Assembly: GCA_009193035.1 (NCBI GenBank)
Contig: SWDT01000012.1
Span: 673,229 to 737,228, forward strand
Origin: Halicephalobus mephisto
Lineage: Eukaryota; Nematoda; Chromadorea; Rhabditida; Panagrolaimidae
Length of the DNA stretch: 64,000 nt
Direction: 5' to 3'
The notes beneath the pieces are model-generated. The model had not been told where the DNA came from and did not search any database. It saw only the letters and a list, made by a program, of their open reading frames with translations. Numbering within the stretch: the first letter of the stretch is position 1; the number at the start of each line of letters is the position of its first letter. Below are positions 62,130 to 64,000 of the stretch, one piece after another. The translations under genes were made by a program, and so were the position numbers.

Positions 62130-64000
62130 TTTTCGTAAAAAGTTCCTAGGATGGGTAACTGAACTCCTAGATTCCGAATATGATGTCAGAATTGGGGGTC
62201 AACCTTCAGAATTCGGAGATTCAGAATCTCGGATTCTGAAGTTTGGAGTTCTGTATTTTTGTTAATTGAAGTTTAATCGACTTTGTTCTTGTTTTAAATA
62301 ATATGTATTTCCTGAGATCTCCAACTTTTCTTAGGTATTGACTTCTGAAGTCGTGTCCCAAGAAGGGATTCTGAAGTTCACCAGTCTTCTTCATCAACTA
62401 TTACTATCTAGATACCCCGAGTCTAGGCTGGAGTTTGCATCTATTGCATAGATAGTCCTTAGGACTCTCAATGGGCTGCTATAAAGCGCGACATCAAAAT
62501 CGCGTCGCATCAAAAACTATATCAAAAAAATCGATTCTGACGGTCTTGTGGAGGGCAAGGAAAATTTTTTCGCTGCGTGAGAAATTATCCAATGGAAGTG
62601 TAATATGTCGATTGTAGGGTTTTCATAGGCGCTGAGTCCATTGGTGATGTTATTTTTAACCTAGAACCCCAGAGAAAAGGGGTATAGGGGTCGGGGGTCC
62701 AAAATTTAGAAGTCAAAACGATTTCATAAATAAAAAACCTAGAATAGAGTTTTTCGATATGAAAATTTCACTATTGATGGAGTTTTTGACCCAGGACCTC
62801 GGGGTAAGGAGGTATAGGGGAGGGAAGGGGGTCGAGGTCTGAAATTTAAAAAATGTCTAATTCAGTATGAATAATATATGAACCATGAAGTTATAAAATA
62901 CACCGGATTTGTATTTTATGTTTTTTTTGTGTCAGAACTATTTCTTGATTGAGATTTTGCAACGAAAGCGAAATTTTTTGTAATACCGTAATTAAAATGT
63001 TAAGTACTGCCTTACTTTTGTTTTATTATTGAAAAGTACTTTTTTGTTATGATGTTGATGAAAAAGCAATTAAAATTCTTCCAAACGACATCTATAAGTC
63101 AATATCAAGGAGGTTTATATTGAAGAAAGTGTTAATAACATAATTTTCTGGATGATATGTAATGTCAAGAGTTGGTTTTGAAAACCAAAAATGACTGTTG
63201 TGAATAAATCAACTATGGGATTTCAAAAAAACTAAAAATTTCCAGCTACTGTCTACTAAACATACTCTTCTTGGTAATATTTTGAAATTTAATGATGCTC
63301 TGAACGGCTTTGTCGGAATTTCTAACCAAATCGAACAAGAGTTAAAGAGGAATCAAGAAAGTGCTATCTTGGAAACACAATCTGCTGAAAGAACCACATT
63401 TATAGTACGGCAAAGTATTGAAGGTATTAGAAAAATACAGCAACATGTACTTCAAGCTGTATATAGTAACAAAATCAGATAGATATTGATGGATAATCTT
63501 CAAGATGAAGCACTTCTTACAGCTAATTCAACTCAAAAATTGAATCCTTATTATCATAGAGAACGTCAAGATCAGTACCATAGAAAATGCAGAATTCCTT
63601 GGCACGTTACACAATTACTTACAAAAATATCTGACAATTTTGGTCAACACACATACACCCACGTAACTCCTGGCGAAACTCGAGTAGCTTATTTTAATTT
63701 TGTTAAATGTCACAAAACATTTTTAGAATTCTGAGACTATTGTAGCTCTTCTAACGGATGTGTTGAAAAATTTAAAACTTTGGGGAATCAACACAGTCAT
63801 CTTGTGATTAGCTAATGCTGGTTGCTATCATTCAAAAAAAAATTTTTGTATCACTTTATAAAATTTCAGACCCCGACCCCCTTCCCTCCCCTATACCTCC
63901 TTACCCCGAGGTCCTGGGTCAAAAATCCCATCAGTGGTGAAATTTTCATATCGAAAAACTCTATTCTAGGTTTTTTATTTATGAAGTCGTTTTGACTTCT
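62130..64000. mobile_element. Foldback element 2, runs off the window end
   Basis: The left arm 62130-62853 is related to foldback element 1 (TCTGACG...GGCAAGGAAAATTTT, ACATCAAAATCGCGTC). Its inner part, including GGGTAAGGAGGTATAGGGGA, recurs in inverse at 63865-64000 (TCCCCTATACCTCCTTACCC). The inverted match is almost perfect over about 135 bases and continues beyond the window. The 1-kb centre holds a broken reading frame described separately. Confidence 0.8.
63246..63734 (+). pseudogene. Broken open frame inside foldback element 2
   Basis: One frame runs about 163 codons with a single in-frame TAG at 63480-63482. Before the stop the predicted chain is hydrophilic and helical with Gln- and Glu-rich heptad-like spacing (FVGISNQIEQELKRNQESAI). 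After it come RERQDQYHRKCRIPWHV and HTYTHVTPGETRVAYFNF. TTTCCAG just upstream could be a splice acceptor. I do not recognise the family. It is probably element-encoded or a captured host exon. Confidence 0.45.

Overview
The window is nematode nuclear DNA, most likely Caenorhabditis or a close rhabditid relative. It is very AT-rich, and its genes carry many introns of about 45-60 bases with GTAAGT-like donors and TTTTCAG acceptors. Several genes have an acceptor-like TTTCAG a few bases upstream of the ATG, as expected for SL trans-splicing. The gene content fits too: nematode Str-superfamily chemoreceptors, a CUB-like secreted protein, a CYSL-type sulfhydrylase and a CAT-2-type tyrosine hydroxylase. 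All exon structures below were built by hand from splice signals and reading phase; no homology search was run.

Layout. 0.2-6.6 kb: a ten-exon SLC4A11-like transporter (+) whose introns hold a MITE, a 103-bp tandem repeat and two hairpins. 6.9-7.95 kb: a tail-anchored UBC6/UBE2J1-type E2 (-). 9.8-18.8 kb: an inverted-duplicated cluster with two near-identical chemoreceptors in opposite orientation, a Cys-rich acidic secreted protein plus an inverted broken copy of its 3' exon, and an srh/sri-like receptor. 19.6-22.2 kb: a secreted CUB-like protein (-). 23.1-28.7 kb: three + strand genes, a cysteine-synthase-like enzyme behind a cluster of ACGTG elements, a leucine-rich protein of unknown function and an aquaglyceroporin. 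28.7-37.4 kb: almost pure AT-rich repeat. 37.4-39.7 kb: a candidate neuropeptide precursor and an orphan exon. 39.8-40.9 kb: succinyl-CoA ligase alpha (-). 42.9-43.7 kb: a Q/N/G-rich secreted protein with 60-bp repeats (-). 45.8-47.7 kb: enolase (+). 48.5-50.4 kb: tyrosine hydroxylase (-). 50.7-64 kb is rich in transposons (a Pao/BEL relic, foldback elements and a MITE) and surrounds a short ADAM-like membrane protein that has lost the zinc-binding motif.

The genes do not form one pathway. Enolase, succinyl-CoA ligase, the E2 and the CYSL enzyme are housekeeping or stress metabolism. The receptor and secreted-protein block at 10-22 kb is typical fast-evolving environmental-response DNA. The most unusual observations are: gene conversion between the inverted chemoreceptors, limited to exon 2; paired base changes that keep two intronic hairpins folded; a hypoxia-element-like cluster before the CYSL gene; an ADAM protein without a catalytic site; a retroelement LTR 0.26 kb upstream of the tyrosine hydroxylase start; and foldback transposons with very long inverted arms, one of which holds a broken reading frame.
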